DNA from: Tessaracoccus lacteus
Lineage (GTDB): Bacteria; Actinomycetota; Actinomycetes; Propionibacteriales; Propionibacteriaceae
Length of the DNA stretch: 64,000 nt
Assembly: GCF_029917005.1 (NCBI RefSeq)
Contig: NZ_CP123967.1
Span: 1,240,001 to 1,304,000 of the forward strand
Direction: 5' to 3'
The notes beneath the pieces were generated by a model that saw only the letters and a list, made by a program, of their open reading frames with translations, did no database searches and was not told where the DNA came from. Each line of letters opens with the position of its first letter. Within the stretch, counting starts at the first letter, position 1. Shown piece by piece: positions 8,474 to 19,514 of this stretch. The position numbers were made by a program, and so were the translations under genes.

Positions 8474-9466
8474 TCAGCGGGTCTCGCGGGGCTCGAGCCC
8501 GGCGGCCACGTACATCGCGTCGATGACCCGCATCTGCGCGACCGCGTTGGCGGTCCCCGTCAGCAGCGGGGCCCCGTCGCGCACGGCGGCGACGAAGGCG
8601 GCCAGCTGCTCCTCGTAGCTGGTGGGGGAGCCGGGCACGTCGTGGCGGGTGGTGACCCCGTCGACGGTGACGGCGATGGAGCTGGCGTCCTGAGGCTTCA
8701 CGAAACCCTCGACCCGGATGGTGCCGCGGGTTCCGGTGACGGTGGCGCTCTGGCGCTCGACGTCCTCCAGCAGGGAGCTGGAGATCGTGCCCGTCACGCC
8801 GTCGGGGAAGCGGAGTTCCGCGGACAGGGCCTCGTCGAGCCTCGGGTCGGTCGAGGGCCGCGCGACGGCCGAGACAACCTCGGGTTCCGCACCGGCGATG
8901 GCGCGGGCGAAGAACAGGCTGTAGCACCCGAGGTCCATGGTCGCGCCGCCGGCGAGTTCCTGGATGTAGCGGATGTTCGTGCGGTCCGGCATGTGGATGT
9001 CGAAGTGGGCCGACACGTCGACGAGGTCGCCGATCGCGCCCTCGGCGATGAGGGTCAGCACCCGGGTGACGAGCGCGTGGTAGCGGGAGTGGATGGCCTC
9101 CATGACGACGCGGTCGGTCGCGTCGACCCTCCGCGCGACCTCCCGGGCCTCGGCCGCGTTGGAGGCGAACGGCTTCTCCACGAGGACGTGCCTGCCGGCG
9201 TCGACCGCGGCGACGGTCCAACGGCCGTGCTCCGAGTTCGGTAACGGGATGTAGACCGCGTCGATGCCCGCGTCGGCGAGCAGTGCCTCGTAGCTGTCGT
9301 GCACGGTGGGGATGCCATGCCGCGTCGCGAACTCCTGGGCCCGCGCCCGGTCGCGGGCGGCGACCGCGACGATCTCGACGTCCTGGTTGCTGGCGGCGGG
9401 TTCGAGCAGCGCGGACGGCGTGATGCCTGCGGCGCCGAGGATGCCGAAGCGGAGCGGTGCGGTCAT
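8474..9466 (-). CDS. Gfo/Idh/MocA-family NAD(P)-dependent oxidoreductase
   Basis: ATG at 9466 is preceded by GGGGAGA at good spacing; 330 residues. The N-terminal Rossmann fold (FGILGAAGI, residues about 7-15) is followed by the diagnostic HVLVEKPFA, whose EKP lysine binds cofactor and substrate in this family, and by a GFO/IDH C-terminal domain with GGATMDLGCYSLFF. Members oxidise or epimerise sugars, inositols and dihydrodiols; similarity to dihydrodiol and xylose dehydrogenases is suggested by GCY but not proven. First gene of a two-gene operon with tetR and divergent from holA. The substrate cannot be assigned. Confidence 0.88.
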   Translation of the reverse strand: MTAPLRFGILGAAGITPSALLEPAASNQDVEIVAVAARDRARAQEFATRHGIPTVHDSYEALLADAGIDAVYIPLPNSEHGRWTVAAVDAGRHVLVEKPFASNAAEAREVARRVDATDRVVMEAIHSRYHALVTRVLTLIAEGAIGDLVDVSAHFDIHMPDRTNIRYIQELAGGATMDLGCYSLFFARAIAGAEPEVVSAVARPSTDPRLDEALSAELRFPDGVTGTISSSLLEDVERQSATVTGTRGTIRVEGFVKPQDASSIAVTVDGVTTRHDVPGSPTSYEEQLAAFVAAVRDGAPLLTGTANAVAQMRVIDAMYVAAGLEPRETR

Positions 9467-9578
9467 GGGCTCTCCCCTTGAGACTGGCTGGTGTTGCACG
9501 AGTCTAGGGGCCACGGCACGCGCCCCGGGGTGACGGGTGCCGGGAGGCGCCGGGTTCGTTCCTGTCGGTGGGCGCTGG

Positions 9579-9584
9579 CAGAAT
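9579..9584 (+). promoter_or_regulatory. Candidate -10 element for leaderless holA
   Basis: CAGAAT ends 6 nt before the holA ATG, and no Shine-Dalgarno is present (CTCCCC precedes the start). It differs from TANNNT at position 1. Weaker than the other examples in this window but at the same distance. Confidence 0.35.
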
Positions 9585-9590
9585 CTCCCC

Positions 9591-10553
9591 ATGCCCGCCT
9601 TCGGATCAGCCCTCCTCGTCACCGGACCCGAGCCACTGCTCGCCAGCCGCATCGTGGCCGACGCGAAGGCGGCCGCACTGCGCGAGCAGCCCGGGGCCGA
9701 CGTCAACGAGATCACGGCGACCGACCTCGAGGACCACATGCTGTCCGAGGTCATCGGTGGCTCGCTGTTCTCCACCCACATCGTCGCGGTGATCGACGAC
9801 CTCGGCTCCTGCCCGCCCGAGGTGGTCGAGCAGCTGGTCGACGTGGCGAGAAATCCCCCCGACGAGCTGTGTCTGATCCTCGTGCACCCGGGCGGCAACA
9901 AGGGTAGGGGAGTGGTCGACAAGCTGAAGAAGGCCAAGGTGCCGACCCAGATCGTTGCCGCGCTGAAGCCCAGCGAGCTCGGCCAGTTCATCACGGCGGA
10001 GGCGAGGCGCGCGAAGGTCCGCATCGGGGCCGAGGCGAACCAGGAGCTGCAGCAGGCGGTCGGGGGTGACCTGCGGGCGCTGGCGGCCGCGGTCAAGCAG
10101 CTGGCCGTCGACGCCGAGTCCGGTGAGATCGATAAGGCGCTCATCCACCGCTACTTCGCGGGTCGCGCCGAGGCGTCGTCGTTCAAGGTGGCCGACGCGG
10201 TGCTGGCCGGCAACGGCGCGGTCGCGATGGAGAACCTGCGGTGGGCCCTCGAGACGGGCGTGGCGCCGGTGCTGATCACCAGCGCGTTGGCGGGATCCTT
10301 CCGCGGCATGGGCCGGCTGCTGGACGCGCAGAGCCGACGGGTGTCCGGGGGCGAGCTGGCGCGGGCGCTGGGCATGCCTCCGTGGAAGATCAGGAACCTG
10401 GAGCGCACATCGCGCAACTGGCGATCCGGCGACGTCGCTCAGGCCATCCGCATCGTCGCCGAGGGCGACGCGGCGGTCAAGGGAGCGGCGACGGACGCCG
10501 ACTATGCCCTGGAGAAGATGGTGCTGGCGATCCTCAAGCTGCGCAGCCGCTGA
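9591..10553 (+). CDS. holA: DNA polymerase III subunit delta
   Basis: Protein of 320 residues, typical for delta. ATG 9591 gives MPAFGSALLVTGPEPLLASRIV, matching the N-terminus of HolA proteins, which have a degenerate P-loop (here TGPEPLLA) because delta does not hydrolyse ATP. The fold then runs through AAA-like domains (EVIGGSLFSTHIVAVIDD, LILVHPGGNKGRGVVDKLKKA) to a helical collar domain ending in ALEKMVLAILKLR. Delta opens the beta sliding clamp within the clamp-loader complex. An upstream in-frame start at 9537 has no family support. Convergent with rpsT across a shared terminator. Confidence 0.94.
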   Translation: MPAFGSALLVTGPEPLLASRIVADAKAAALREQPGADVNEITATDLEDHMLSEVIGGSLFSTHIVAVIDDLGSCPPEVVEQLVDVARNPPDELCLILVHPGGNKGRGVVDKLKKAKVPTQIVAALKPSELGQFITAEARRAKVRIGAEANQELQQAVGGDLRALAAAVKQLAVDAESGEIDKALIHRYFAGRAEASSFKVADAVLAGNGAVAMENLRWALETGVAPVLITSALAGSFRGMGRLLDAQSRRVSGGELARALGMPPWKIRNLERTSRNWRSGDVAQAIRIVAEGDAAVKGAATDADYALEKMVLAILKLRSR

Positions 10554-10572
10554 CACGTGCGAGGGCACGCAA

Positions 10573-10608
10573 AACAGCGCCTTGACGACCGAGGGTCAAG
10601 GCGCTGTT
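10573..10608. terminator. Bidirectional rho-independent terminator between holA and rpsT
   Basis: A perfect 14-bp stem (AACAGCGCCTTGAC with its complement at 10595-10608) encloses an 8-nt loop. It lies between convergent genes. On the minus strand the hairpin is followed by a short T-run (TTTTG). Confidence 0.85.
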
Positions 10609-10659
10609 CTTGCCAAGAGATCAGCGTGCTGCCGGGCCCGGGGCCCGGCCTGCGCAGGA

Positions 10660-10920
10660 TCAGAGAGCGGCGACTGCCGTGGAGATGGCCGACTTACGGT
10701 TCGCGGCCTGGTTCTTGTGGATGACGCCCTTGCTCACGGCCTTGTCGAGGCTGCGGTTAGCGGCAACGGCCAGCTCGGCGGCCTTCGTGGCGTCACCGGC
10801 GGCAACAGCCTCACGGACGGCGCGGACGTTGGTGCGCAGGTTGGACTTCACGGCCTTGTTACGCTGGCGCGCGATCTCGTTGGTCTTGATGCGCTTCTTC
10901 TGGGACTTGATGTTCGCCAC
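10660..10920 (-). CDS. rpsT: 30S ribosomal protein S20
   Basis: Protein of 86 residues, standard for bacterial S20. The GTG at 10920 gives (M)[18 protein letters not shown], the canonical N-terminus. The rest is the usual lysine/arginine-rich helical bundle ([20 protein letters not shown] ... [19 protein letters not shown]). S20 binds 16S rRNA early in 30S assembly. Convergent with holA and divergent from lepA, as in many actinobacteria. Confidence 0.97.
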   Translation of the reverse strand: MANIKSQKKRIKTNEIARQRNKAVKSNLRTNVRAVREAVAAGDATKAAELAVAANRSLDKAVSKGVIHKNQAANRKSAISTAVAAL

Positions 10921-11140
10921 TGGGCAAGCCTCTTCACGGTAAGTTGGTGTACTCGGTCTGTTGCGTTTGCACGCGACGATCAAGCTTACCTTGTCCGGCC
11001 GAGAGCCGCCAAATCCGCCCCGCAGCGTCGCCATCTGGCCGCGGATCGGGGCCTCACGTAGGGTCCCACCCGGCCAGATTCCGGGGGCGGCGCGTTCCGT
11101 GAGAGACTTACCTGTCCCACATCCACTGACGAGGAACTGC

Positions 11141-12973
<1,833 letters not shown>

Positions 12974-12981
12974 GCCACCCG

Positions 12982-14172
12982 ATGGCCCAACTGCCCGACG
13001 GTGACGAGGCGCCCCGCGACGGGGCGCTGCCCGCGTCATCACTCGATGCGAGGCGCCCGCTGTCGCTGTACATCCATGTGCCCTTCTGCCGGGTACGCTG
13101 CGGCTACTGCGACTTCAACACGTACACGCCGGCCGAGCTGGGCGACCTGTCGCCCGACACCTACCTCGGAGCGGCCATGCGCGAACTCGACCTTGCCCGC
13201 CGGATCCTCGGGCCCCGCAGGATCGACACGGTGTTCTTCGGAGGCGGGACCCCGACCATGCTGCCGGCCGAGGCACTGACTGGTCTGCTCCGGAGGGCCG
13301 GAGAGCTGTTCGAGGTCTCTCACGACGCGGAGACCACCACCGAGGCCAACCCGGAGACGGTTACTCCGCAGTACTTCGATGATCTTAGAAGTGGGGGTTT
13401 CACGCGCATCTCACTGGGCCTGCAGTCGGTCGTCCCGCACGTGCTGCAGGTGCTCGAGCGAGTCCACACGCCGCGTCGAGGGCTGGATGCGGCACGCTGG
13501 GCCAGTGAGGCCGGTTTCGAGCATGTGAGCCTCGACCTCATCTACGGCACGCCGGGGGAGAGCCGGGACGACTGGGCCGCCAGCCTCGAGGCGGTATCGT
13601 CGGCCCCGGTCGACCATGTGAGCGCGTACTCGCTGATCGTCGAGGACGGCACCCGTCTGGCGGCGCAGGTGCGCCGTGGCGAGATCGGGATGCCCGACGA
13701 CGACGACCTGGCCGACAAGTACGTGATGGCCGACGAGGCGCTGACCGCCCTCGGGCTGGCCAACTACGAGGTGTCGAACTGGGCGCGCCCCGGGGGCGCC
13801 TGCCGGCACAACGTCGCCTACTGGCAGGGCGCGGACTGGTGGGGGATCGGGCCCGGTGCCCACTCGCACATCGGCGGCGTCCGGTTCTGGAACCGCAAGC
13901 ACCCCCGCAGCTACGCGGCGGCCCTCGCCGCGGGAGACTCTCCGGCGCTGGCCCGCGAGGTGCTGGACCACGAGCAGCGCCGCGTCGAGCGGGTGCTCCT
14001 CGAACTGCGCGTCGACTCCGGCCTGCCGCTCGACGTCCTGACCGCCACTGAGCTTGCCCGCGTAGCCGAGCCGGTCGCGCGCGGACTTGCCGTCGTCGAC
14101 GGTGACCGTCTGAGACTCACGCGCGCGGGTCGGCTGCTTGCCGACGGGGTGACGCGCGATCTTCTGGACTGA
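12982..14172 (+). CDS. hemW: HemW, heme-binding radical-SAM protein (coproporphyrinogen oxidase-like)
   Basis: Protein of 396 residues. The radical-SAM cluster motif CxxxCxxC is in VPFCRVRCGYCDFNTY (residues about 34-49), with the GGGTPT glycine motif further on. As in HemW, it lacks an extra N-terminal cysteine upstream of the motif that true HemN enzymes carry. HemW proteins bind heme and act in heme trafficking or insertion rather than porphyrinogen oxidation. Probably cotranscribed with lepA. In related genomes DUF3097 or hrcA follows closely; here a beta-glucosidase and a GntR/ABC operon lie between. Confidence 0.92.
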   Translation: MAQLPDGDEAPRDGALPASSLDARRPLSLYIHVPFCRVRCGYCDFNTYTPAELGDLSPDTYLGAAMRELDLARRILGPRRIDTVFFGGGTPTMLPAEALTGLLRRAGELFEVSHDAETTTEANPETVTPQYFDDLRSGGFTRISLGLQSVVPHVLQVLERVHTPRRGLDAARWASEAGFEHVSLDLIYGTPGESRDDWAASLEAVSSAPVDHVSAYSLIVEDGTRLAAQVRRGEIGMPDDDDLADKYVMADEALTALGLANYEVSNWARPGGACRHNVAYWQGADWWGIGPGAHSHIGGVRFWNRKHPRSYAAALAAGDSPALAREVLDHEQRRVERVLLELRVDSGLPLDVLTATELARVAEPVARGLAVVDGDRLRLTRAGRLLADGVTRDLLD

Positions 14173-14213
14173 CCTCGGTGCGATCGGTCGCGGTCAACTG
14201 GTGCCCACGCTGG

Positions 14214-14227
14214 TGAGAGCGCTCCCA
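14214..14227. promoter_or_regulatory. LacI/CebR-type operator upstream of beta-glucosidase
   Basis: TGAGAGCGCTCCCA matches 13 of 14 positions of the palindrome TGGGAGCGCTCCCA known for CebR, the cellobiose-responsive LacI-family repressor of actinobacteria. It sits 38 bp upstream of the GH1 start and next to a possible -10 (TAGGCT at 14234). The sequence suggests that the glucosidase is induced by beta-glucosides. Confidence 0.7.
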
Positions 14228-14264
14228 TGGCTCTAGGCTGGGACCCACACGCAAGGAGGCGAGC

Positions 14265-15707
<1,443 letters not shown>

Positions 15708-15728
15708 CCACCCCGGTCGGGCCCCTCC

Positions 15729-15792
15729 GAAAATCGGTCAGTGCCCGGTTCTCCCCGGTCATCCAGGGACAACCGGGCACTGATCGATTTTC
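15729..15792. terminator. Long hairpin after the beta-glucosidase gene (two head-to-head copies of an intergenic repeat)
   Basis: Two 22-nt arms (15729-15750 and 15771-15792) pair with a single mismatch around a 20-nt loop. Each arm is a copy, in opposite orientation, of the GACCGGGGAGAA...CGGGCACTG...CGATTTTC repeat also found at 15846, 43308 and 43444. It probably acts as a terminator for the upstream gene; its repeat nature suggests a dispersed element. Confidence 0.6.
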
Positions 15793-15845
15793 GCGTCCCG
15801 GGCCCGAGAGGCGGGCGAGGAGGCAATGAGCGAAAGTCGTGTCCG

Positions 15846-15876
15846 GACCGGGGAGAATCGACCACTGCCCGATTTC
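15846..15876 (+). repeat. Copy of the GACCGGGGAGAA intergenic repeat
   Basis: GACCGGGGAGAATCG, then ACTGCCCGATTTC, matching the copies at 43308-43340 and 43444-43476. It lies between the hairpin at 15729-15792 and the GntR operator at 15904. Confidence 0.6.
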
Positions 15877-15903
15877 TGGGATGGGGTGGGCGAGTCTGTG
15901 CTA

Positions 15904-15925
15904 CTGTATTAACTACCTAATACAG
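15904..15925. promoter_or_regulatory. Putative operator of the YtrA-like GntR repressor
   Basis: CTGTATTA and TAATACAG form perfect 8-bp arms around a 6-bp spacer (ACTACC), 31 bp before the gntR start. AT-rich in a GC-rich genome, it probably overlaps the promoter. It is most likely the autoregulatory site of the gntR-ABC operon. Confidence 0.6.
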
Positions 15926-15956
15926 AGATACAGAAGGCACAGCGAGGAGGTGTTCC

Positions 15957-16337
15957 GTGGAGTTCGACCCCAGCGTCCCGATCTGGCTCCAGCTCACGGG
16001 CGAGTTCACGCGTCGCGTCGTGACCGGCAGCTGGCTGCCCGGCGAGAAGATCCCAGCGGTGCGCGAGTTGGCGGTCGACCTGAAGGTCAACCCCAACACC
16101 GTGCAGCGCGCCCTGGCTGAGCTCGAGCGCAGCGGGCTCACCCGCACCGAGCGTACGGCAGGCCGGTTCGTGACCGACGACCTGGCGGCCATCGACGCGG
16201 CCCGTCGCGGGCTCGCCGCCGAGGCCGCCATCGACTACGCGCGCAGGGCCGACGGGCTGGGCATGGGCCTGGCCGCCGCGCGCGAACTGCTCAGCCAGGA
16301 GTGGCCTGGCGCTACCCAGGAAGGAGACGCCAGGTGA
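15957..16337 (+). CDS. GntR-family regulator, short YtrA type
   Basis: GTG 15957 follows GAGGAGG; 126 residues. The winged helix spans residues about 8-75 (IWLQLTGEFTRRVVTGSW, GEKIPAVRELAVDLKVNPNTVQRALAELERSGL). There is only a short helical tail instead of a large effector domain, as in the YtrA subfamily. YtrA-type regulators usually repress a linked ABC exporter operon, often induced by cell-wall-active compounds. Here the stop overlaps the GTG start of an ABC ATPase (GTGA). The nature of the inducer is inference. Confidence 0.9.
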   Translation: MEFDPSVPIWLQLTGEFTRRVVTGSWLPGEKIPAVRELAVDLKVNPNTVQRALAELERSGLTRTERTAGRFVTDDLAAIDAARRGLAAEAAIDYARRADGLGMGLAAARELLSQEWPGATQEGDAR

Positions 16338-17026
16338 ACGCCATCGACATCACCGGCTGCACCAAGAAGTACGGCAGCCTCCCGGCCCTGAACGGGCTCA
16401 GCCTCTCGCTGCCACCCGGTCAGATCGTCGGGCTGCTCGGCGAGAACGGTTGCGGGAAGACCACGCTGCTCAAGATCCTGGCCGGCGCTCTGACGCAGTA
16501 CGACGGCGAGGTCATGATCCACGGGCAGCGACCCGGACCCGAGACGAAGGCCATGGTCTCGTTTCTCCCCGACGCCAGCTTCCTGGCGGGCGGCGTGACC
16601 ATCGAGGAGGCCGTCGCGTACTTCCGCGACTTCTTCTTCGACTTCAACGAGCCCAAGTGCCGGGACCTGCTCGGCATCTTCGGCCTCGACGCGGGCCGGA
16701 AGCTCAACACCCTGAGCAAGGGGATGCGCGAGAAGGTGCAGCTCTCGCTGGCGATGAGCCGCGAGGCGAAGGTGTTCCTGCTCGACGAGCCCATCTCCGG
16801 CGTCGACCCGGCGGCCCGCGAGGTGATCCTCTCGGCCATCGTGCGCGACCTCAACCCAGAGGCCCTCGTCCTGATCTCGACCCACCTGATCCACGACCTC
16901 GAGCCCGTCCTCGACGGTGTCGCGATGATGCGCTACGGCCAGGTCCTGATGGCCGACAGCGTCGACCATCTCCGCGAGGTCCACCACAAGTCCGTCGATG
17001 AACTGTTCAGGGAGGTCTACCGATGA
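16334..17026 (+). CDS. ABC transporter ATP-binding protein
   Basis: GTG 16334 overlaps the gntR stop and follows AAGGAGA; 230 residues. Walker A is GENGCGKTT, the signature loop is LSKGMREK (a variant of LSGGQ common in this type), Walker B is VFLLDEPISGVDP, and the H-loop is in LISTHLIHDLE. It should power the membrane protein encoded next, as an export-type ABC-2 system. The substrate is unknown. Confidence 0.93.
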   Translation: MNAIDITGCTKKYGSLPALNGLSLSLPPGQIVGLLGENGCGKTTLLKILAGALTQYDGEVMIHGQRPGPETKAMVSFLPDASFLAGGVTIEEAVAYFRDFFFDFNEPKCRDLLGIFGLDAGRKLNTLSKGMREKVQLSLAMSREAKVFLLDEPISGVDPAAREVILSAIVRDLNPEALVLISTHLIHDLEPVLDGVAMMRYGQVLMADSVDHLREVHHKSVDELFREVYR

Positions 17027-17838
17027 TCAAGATGCTCTTCAAGCACGAGTTCCTTCGCACCTGGAAGCTCGCCCTCGTCGTGCTCGGCGGCGGCGCCGTC
17101 GTCTCGGCGCTCGGGGCACTCGGCGCGCTGTGGTTCCCCGGCCCCGTCGGCGCGCTGACCGGTGTCCTCGGAATCCTGGTCGCGGGCGTCCTGCCGTTCG
17201 CCGTCACGCTCGGCCTCGGCATCGACTTCTACCGCTCGACGTACGCGAAGACCGGATACCTGACCGCGGCGCTGCCCGTGAAGGGGTCGACGATCTACGG
17301 GGTGAAGCTCGCCTACGCCTACCTGGTCACCCTTCTGAGCCTCCTGGTGGCCGTGCCTCTCGCCGCGTTCGCCATCGCCGCGCTGCTCGGCGTCTCCGGT
17401 GAGATGACGTTCGCCGAGGCGTGGGCCAGCATCGGTGAGGTGGGCGGCGCGTTCGGCGGACTGCCGTTCTGGCTGCAGGCCTCCATCGTGGTGCTCGTGC
17501 TGCTGTACCCGCTCAGCAGCCTCGCCCAGTACTGGTTCGCGGTCACGGTCGGCAGCGAGTCCTGGATCAACCGGCTGGGTCTCGGCGGCGTCGTGCTCAC
17601 CTGGTTCGGCTACTACGTGGCGGCGCAGCTGGTTGCGGTCGTCGCCATCTTCATCCCGCCGTACCTCGACATCACCGACCCGTCCGACGTGCACGTGTTC
17701 ACCAACCCGATGCAGCTGTTCTCCGAGTACAGCGAGGGCGGCCTGCCGGTCATGGCCATCGTGGTGGGTTTCGTGCTGGCGATCGCGGCGATCTGGTGGG
17801 GGAAGGTGTCGTACGACCGGAGGCTGGAGCTTCGCTGA
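17023..17838 (+). CDS. ABC-2-like membrane permease
   Basis: The start overlaps the ATPase stop (ATGA); 271 residues with about six hydrophobic segments (for example LALVVLGGGAVVSALGALGA, GVLPFAVTLGLGIDF and VMAIVVGFVLAIAAIWWG). No strong family motif is visible. Third gene of the gntR-ABC operon and the natural membrane partner of the ATPase. A role in envelope stress or drug export is suggested by the YtrA-type regulator but not shown. Confidence 0.85.
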   Translation: MIKMLFKHEFLRTWKLALVVLGGGAVVSALGALGALWFPGPVGALTGVLGILVAGVLPFAVTLGLGIDFYRSTYAKTGYLTAALPVKGSTIYGVKLAYAYLVTLLSLLVAVPLAAFAIAALLGVSGEMTFAEAWASIGEVGGAFGGLPFWLQASIVVLVLLYPLSSLAQYWFAVTVGSESWINRLGLGGVVLTWFGYYVAAQLVAVVAIFIPPYLDITDPSDVHVFTNPMQLFSEYSEGGLPVMAIVVGFVLAIAAIWWGKVSYDRRLELR

Positions 17839-17852
17839 TACGGTCCTTGACC

Positions 17853-18692
17853 GTGGATCGATACGCGAAGGACGTGCTGAGCGCAGGCTGGCAGAAGTCC
17901 CACCTCAGGCAGTCCCGCGACGTGGCCGTCGAACTCGACCTGGTGGTCGAGTTCGACGACTTCTGCGGGGCGGTCGTCGGCTGGGAGAACGGCATCGTCC
18001 TGCTGGAGGACCGTCGGGGGAAGCGTCGTGGCGCGCCCTTCGGACCTGGCTTCCTGCTCGAGGGCCAGCCCGTCGCCCTCCGGGCCCCGCTGCGAGAGTC
18101 GGCGAAGAAGCCGGCCTACACCGCCTCCGGGTCCCGCGCCTCTGCCGAGCCGCAGAAGGCGAGGGTCGCCCTCCCCAGCCGGATCTACGTCGAGGGACGC
18201 CATGACGCGGAGCTCATCGAGAAGGTCTGGGGCGACGACCTGCGCCACGTCGGCGTTGTCGTCGAGTTCCTGGGCGGCATCGACGATCTCCCCGCCATCG
18301 TCGCGGAGTTCGCGCCAGAGCCCGGGCGCAGGCTCGGCGTGCTGGTGGACCACCTCGTCCCCGGCTCCAAGGAGTCGCGGATCGCGAAGCAGGTGTATCA
18401 GGCCGGCCACCGCGACACCGTGCTGATCGAGGGGCACGAGTTCATCGACATCTGGCAGGCCGTCCGGCCGCAGCGCATCGGCCGCAAGGCCTGGCCCGAG
18501 GTCCCGCGCGACGTCGACTTCAAGCTCGGCACGCTCGCGGCCCTCGGGCTGCCGCACGCCGACCAGGCGGACATCGCCCGCGGCTGGCAGGCCATCCTGG
18601 CGCGCGTCGGCAGCTGGCGAGACCTCGAGCCGCAGCTCAACACGCGGGTCGAGAGGCTCATCGACTTCGTGACTCAGGACCACCTCGAGTGA
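17853..18692 (+). CDS. DUF3097-family protein
   Basis: Protein of 279 residues from GTG 17853, chosen because family members begin with DRY(G/A)xDVL, here VDRYAKDVLSAGW. The conserved core SRIYVEGRHDAELIEKVWGD, then GGIDDLPAIVAEF, then RLGVLVDHLVPGSKESRIA, is diagnostic; EGRHDAE and DHLVPGSKE resemble acidic motifs of TOPRIM-like folds (inference). Function is unknown. DUF3097 genes are largely actinobacterial and usually near hemW and hrcA, as here. No good Shine-Dalgarno; a TACGGT hexamer ends 8 nt upstream of the start. An in-frame TTG at 17847 is an alternative. Confidence 0.85.
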   Translation: MDRYAKDVLSAGWQKSHLRQSRDVAVELDLVVEFDDFCGAVVGWENGIVLLEDRRGKRRGAPFGPGFLLEGQPVALRAPLRESAKKPAYTASGSRASAEPQKARVALPSRIYVEGRHDAELIEKVWGDDLRHVGVVVEFLGGIDDLPAIVAEFAPEPGRRLGVLVDHLVPGSKESRIAKQVYQAGHRDTVLIEGHEFIDIWQAVRPQRIGRKAWPEVPRDVDFKLGTLAALGLPHADQADIARGWQAILARVGSWRDLEPQLNTRVERLIDFVTQDHLE

Positions 18693-18740
18693 CGTGACCG
18701 TTCTCACAGCCGCGGGACAGGACCGCTAAAGTGCGTGGGT

Positions 18741-19514
18741 ATGGACACCGAAGCCATCCTGGGGCTGCTCAAGGAGACCGCCGCGGAGGTGATCACGCCG
18801 CGGTTCCACCAGCTCGCGGCCGATGAGATCGTCGAGAAGCGCCCCGGCGACCTCGTGACGATCGCCGACCGTGAGGCGGAGCAGCGCATCGGCGCGCGCC
18901 TGGCAGACGCGTTCCCCTCGGCCGTCATCGTGGGCGAGGAGGCCGTCTTCTCCGACCCCGGGCTGCTGAGCGCTCTGGCCGGCGCCGACCACGCCTTCGT
19001 CATCGACCCGATCGACGGGACCAGGAACTTCGTGCGCGGCCGCGACGAGCACGGGGTCATGGTCGCGGAGACCCGTGGGGGCATCACGACCCGCGGCTGG
19101 ATCTGGCAGCCGATGACCGGCCGAGCCTACGTCGTCGAGCGTGGCTCGGGGGTCAGGCTCAACGACGGGGCGGTCACCCGGGCGCAGCACGACAGGGCGC
19201 CGCTGGGGGCGTCATCGAAGAAGAGGCTCGTCGGCTACGACGCAGACGGCCACCTCAGCCCCGCTGTGCTAAGCCACTTCTGCTGCGCGTTCGACTACCC
19301 GGCCGTGCTCCACGGCGACATCGACTTCATGGCCTACACGTCCATGCACCCGTGGGACCACCTCGCCGGATCGCTCATGATCACCGAACACGGGGGAGTC
19401 AGCCGCACGGTCGAAGGGCTGGCCTACACGCCCACCTCGAGAGGGAAGGGCCTCATCATCGCAGGAGACACCGTGAGCTGGATGGCAGCGCAGCAGTACT
19501 GGCCGGTGGCGTGA
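18741..19514 (+). CDS. Inositol monophosphatase-family phosphatase
   Basis: Protein of 257 residues from ATG 18741 (GTG 18735 is possible). Metal-binding motifs are GEEAVF (residues about 65), DPIDGTRNF (about 91-99) and the C-terminal WDHLAGSLMITEHGG. These are Li-sensitive, Mg-dependent phosphatases acting on inositol phosphate, histidinol phosphate or nucleotide phosphates; the substrate cannot be decided from sequence. A TAAAGT hexamer ends 8 nt before the ATG, with no Shine-Dalgarno, so it may be leaderless. The stop overlaps the lacI start by one base (TGATG). Confidence 0.9.
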   Translation: MDTEAILGLLKETAAEVITPRFHQLAADEIVEKRPGDLVTIADREAEQRIGARLADAFPSAVIVGEEAVFSDPGLLSALAGADHAFVIDPIDGTRNFVRGRDEHGVMVAETRGGITTRGWIWQPMTGRAYVVERGSGVRLNDGAVTRAQHDRAPLGASSKKRLVGYDADGHLSPAVLSHFCCAFDYPAVLHGDIDFMAYTSMHPWDHLAGSLMITEHGGVSRTVEGLAYTPTSRGKGLIIAGDTVSWMAAQQYWPVA

